Source of the DNA: Mercurialis annua
Lineage: Eukaryota; Streptophyta; Magnoliopsida; Malpighiales; Euphorbiaceae
Direction: 5' to 3'
Length of the DNA stretch: 64,000 nt
Assembly: GCF_937616625.2 (NCBI RefSeq)
Contig: NC_065576.1
Coordinates: 17,696,001 to 17,760,000, forward strand
Shown here: one piece after another, positions 61,901 to 64,000 of the stretch
Layout: each line of letters starts with the position of its first letter
Numbering within the stretch: the first letter of the stretch is position 1
Notes under the pieces: model-generated
Database searches by the model: none
What the model was told of the DNA's origin: nothing
The model's input: only the letters and a program-made list of their open reading frames with translations
Made by a program: the position numbers and the translations under genes

Positions 61901-63442
61901 CAAGTTAAGCCAAAGAAAACTAGCGAGAAATACCCTCATGTGAACGAGGACAAAAAAATGATATGGCATAACTTAAACAATCAAGAGAGACAAAATAATA
62001 ACACTTAAACATCTTGCAGTAAAACAATTACTCATTAGGATGTTTAAACAATATAAATCTCAAAGGATTGAGCATAGAACATCTTATGTGATCATCGAAT
62101 TCCTACCGACATGGTAACAACTCAAATAGCCCGGAAAAGATCAAAATATTAAATCATATAATAACATGCTCTAAACGTCAATTCAGAACAAAACAAATTG
62201 CGATACTGATCAAAAGTACGCATTATAATTAATTTTGAAAGATAGAATTTATAAAATAGATTTCAAGTTCATATCGAGCCCCACAGTTTTAAAATCATTT
62301 TCCAGAAAACCTCTTTACAAAACTATGGTAAAAAAAAATTGATTTCCAAATGCCTCAAATTAAAATCATCGAGTTAACCGATTAATTACAACTTCCAAGC
62401 TCAACTCCAAGGTTGGGTGACCCAAGTCAAACCCGCAATGACCATTTGTAAAACGTATACAAAATATTTTTCAAATCCGGAAAAACGCATTTCAAAACGA
62501 ATCTCAATATTTTCAAAAAATGAGAAGCTCGACGTCACCCAAATGACAACATCAACACGGCACCCAAGTGAGAAAACAATTCTTCTTTAACAACCTTATC
62601 AAAAACACAAGTTTTATTCAAAACTAGTAAATTAAGCATAAGGCCAACAACACCAAAGTGTTGATAACAAAATATGGTAAAATTTACAAAAGTAATATTA
62701 AATTATCAAATCAGTATCGCCTTTAAAATAATTTTATTTCAAAACAATCATTTTCCAATCCTTAGTCAAATATAATTTTTTTGAAATATACCGATTTTAT
62801 TTCACTGGTGAAATATAGGAAAATAATCTATTAGGGTGTCATGTACAGACTACCCATTAAACTATATGCGTCATAATACCAGTTAGGCCAAATATAATTC
62901 CTTACGGTAATTTAAAACTAAAATGTGGCCAACAACGTAATTCATAAAACATGATAAAGATTTTTCGGTCAAAAATCATTTACACCCGAAAAAATGTTAA
63001 AGCCTGACACAATAGCATTTTTAAATTCAAGGCTCTCGGCAAATGCCAGAAATACTCTCAAACAATTCAAACTCAACAATTTATTATTTATTAAAGGCAT
63101 AAAAGCCAGAATACTATCACTCAGTAAAACACATTAACAACATGATAAGAAAATAACATCATGCCCAAGCATGACTTAAGGCAAACTACCAAAATAATAT
63201 TTCCCGAGAAATCAAGAGCAATTAAAATCATCCAAGTGAAATAACATCAATAAAAGCATTAAATCAAAGCATAAAAAATGAATGACTTGACGCAATCCTA
63301 TCGGTGTAGGCAGAAAGTTTTAAAATCAGAAGATGACGTTTCAAAGACAAGACATGAACCTAATTCCGCAGTAGTACCTATGACTCCATAACAGCTTAAC
63401 AGAGTAAACACATAACAAGCAATGACATTGGTTTGAAACCAG
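58947..63442. other. Non-satellite AT-rich DNA, probably retrotransposon-derived
   Basis: No monomers and no convincing coding region: the open frames are short, on both strands, and resemble nothing I know. A repeated GGGCTAAATTGTAATTTAGCC-like phrase is found at 59113-59400. The part next to 63443 should be the leader of the minus-strand retrotransposon whose primer-binding site lies there; its minus strand is T-rich and free of gag motifs. 59800-60000 is CA-rich. Where the retrotransposon ends and other DNA begins cannot be seen. Confidence 0.5.
59113..59400. repeat. Four-copy degenerate repeat (GGACTAAATTGTAATTTAGCC type)
   Basis: GGGCTAAACTGTACTTTAGCC (about 59117), GGACTAATCTGTACTTTAGCC (59146), GGACTAAATTGTAATTTAGCC (59272) and GGGCTAAATTGTAATTTAGCC (59379). 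The last three are separated by related AAATCAAATTAATTA text, so the unit is about 100-125 bp. Such phrases occur in LTRs of plant Ty3/gypsy elements; that link is an inference. Confidence 0.7.
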
Positions 63443-63454
63443 GCTCTGATACCA
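63443..63454 (-). other. Retrotransposon primer-binding site (initiator Met tRNA)
   Basis: GCTCTGATACCA on the plus strand is the exact complement of TGGTATCAGAGC, the site that pairs with the 3' end of plant initiator-Met tRNA to start reverse transcription. It places an element on the minus strand, body to the left and 5' LTR to the right. Confidence 0.85.
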
Positions 63455-63458
63455 AGTT

Positions 63459-64000
63459 TTTCACGACCGAATTTCATGGATCGCGACTGGCGCTAGGGTA
63501 TGGGTATGAGTATGGTTGTACCAAAACCCGTTGCAAGCCTTGCGGAAAACAACCAATCAAATTATTCTACAACCGAGACTCCAATTTAAACAGGCAGTCT
63601 ATATATATTATAATATTTCCATTAAATAATAATTAACCGAGCATAACGATAATCCCAAAATGTAATAACAACTGTAATACATAAACTAGTTCTACTGCGG
63701 TCTAAGAGTAAAATCAGATTGACAATTTATTAAAATAAAATAAACCTCCGAGGAATTAAATAATCGGAGATCAGCAGACTCGCTCAAAATCAATAACCTG
63801 GAAAATTTGGGAAAACAACGGGGTCAGATATACTGAGATGAGTTCGCCATACTATTTACATTTATTAAGTTTAAAACCCTTAAATCAAAACATTTTATAC
63901 TAATATAATATGATTATGGAAAACAGTATTGAAATGATCCCAGCGTTAGTATGAAATAGCATACTGATAAACCCAGAGTGGACGGGAACAAATCCTTGTC
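63459..64000 (-). mobile_element. 5' LTR of a second retrotransposon (partial, probably Ty3/gypsy)
   Basis: Starts next to the primer-binding site with TTCACGACCGAATTTCATGG followed by ATCGCGACTGGCGCTAGGG. An LTR end reading (TG)TCACGACC...ATCGCGACCGGCGCTAG is common in plant Ty3/gypsy (Tekay-like) elements; this is recalled family knowledge. The expected TG/CA tip is changed (TTTTTCACG). The LTR runs off the window, and no matching second copy is visible. Confidence 0.65.

Noticed and set aside
61727..61969. Minus-strand frame of 80 codons that looks membrane-like
   Set aside because: No family motif, AT-rich context, inside probable retrotransposon leader; likely chance.

Overview
The window is nuclear DNA from a flowering plant, most likely heterochromatin. 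About 47 kb of the 64 kb is one tandem satellite with a 60-bp monomer (roughly 780 copies). It is interrupted by a broken Ty1/copia retrotransposon and an 8.3-kb CACTA (En/Spm-type) DNA transposon. At the right end it meets non-satellite, AT-rich DNA that ends in the 5' LTR and primer-binding site of a second retrotransposon. I see no intact host gene, tRNA, rRNA or CRISPR array. The plant assignment rests on the CACTA TNP2/TNPA gene pair, the plant-type copia polyprotein, and initiator-Met-tRNA primer-binding sites; the species cannot be told.

Layout: 1-6717 satellite (+). 6718-10634 minus-strand copia element that keeps its 5' LTR, gag, protease and integrase but is cut off at the start of reverse transcriptase. 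10635-38670 satellite (+); this includes a second copy (15463-22645) of the window's first 6.7 kb and a fresh 2125-bp tandem duplication (33301-37550). 38671-39683 satellite (-). 39684-48003 CACTA element with matching ends and a GGA target-site duplication. 48004-53880 satellite that is mainly (-) but flips orientation many times. 53881-58946 satellite (+) with two small foreign inserts. 58947-63442 non-satellite DNA with no recognisable gene. 63443-64000 primer-binding site and LTR, continuing off the window.

The CACTA element carries the two usual genes in series: a TNP2-like transposase and a TNPA-like (Transposase_24) protein. A GC-rich, apparently spliced leader precedes them. Splice-acceptor sequences sit just before both start regions, which fits the alternative splicing of one transcript known from maize En/Spm. 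Both genes are broken by nonsense codons and frameshifts, but the termini look intact, so the element could only move with transposase supplied from elsewhere.

The many medium-length open frames inside the satellite are not genes. The monomer length (60) is divisible by three, so a frame that happens to be open repeats as a 20-residue unit. The main biological interest is how the array is built: a monomer made of two 30-bp halves, A/T runs phased every 10 bp, layered duplications from 417 bp to over 6.7 kb, and repeated inversion junctions.
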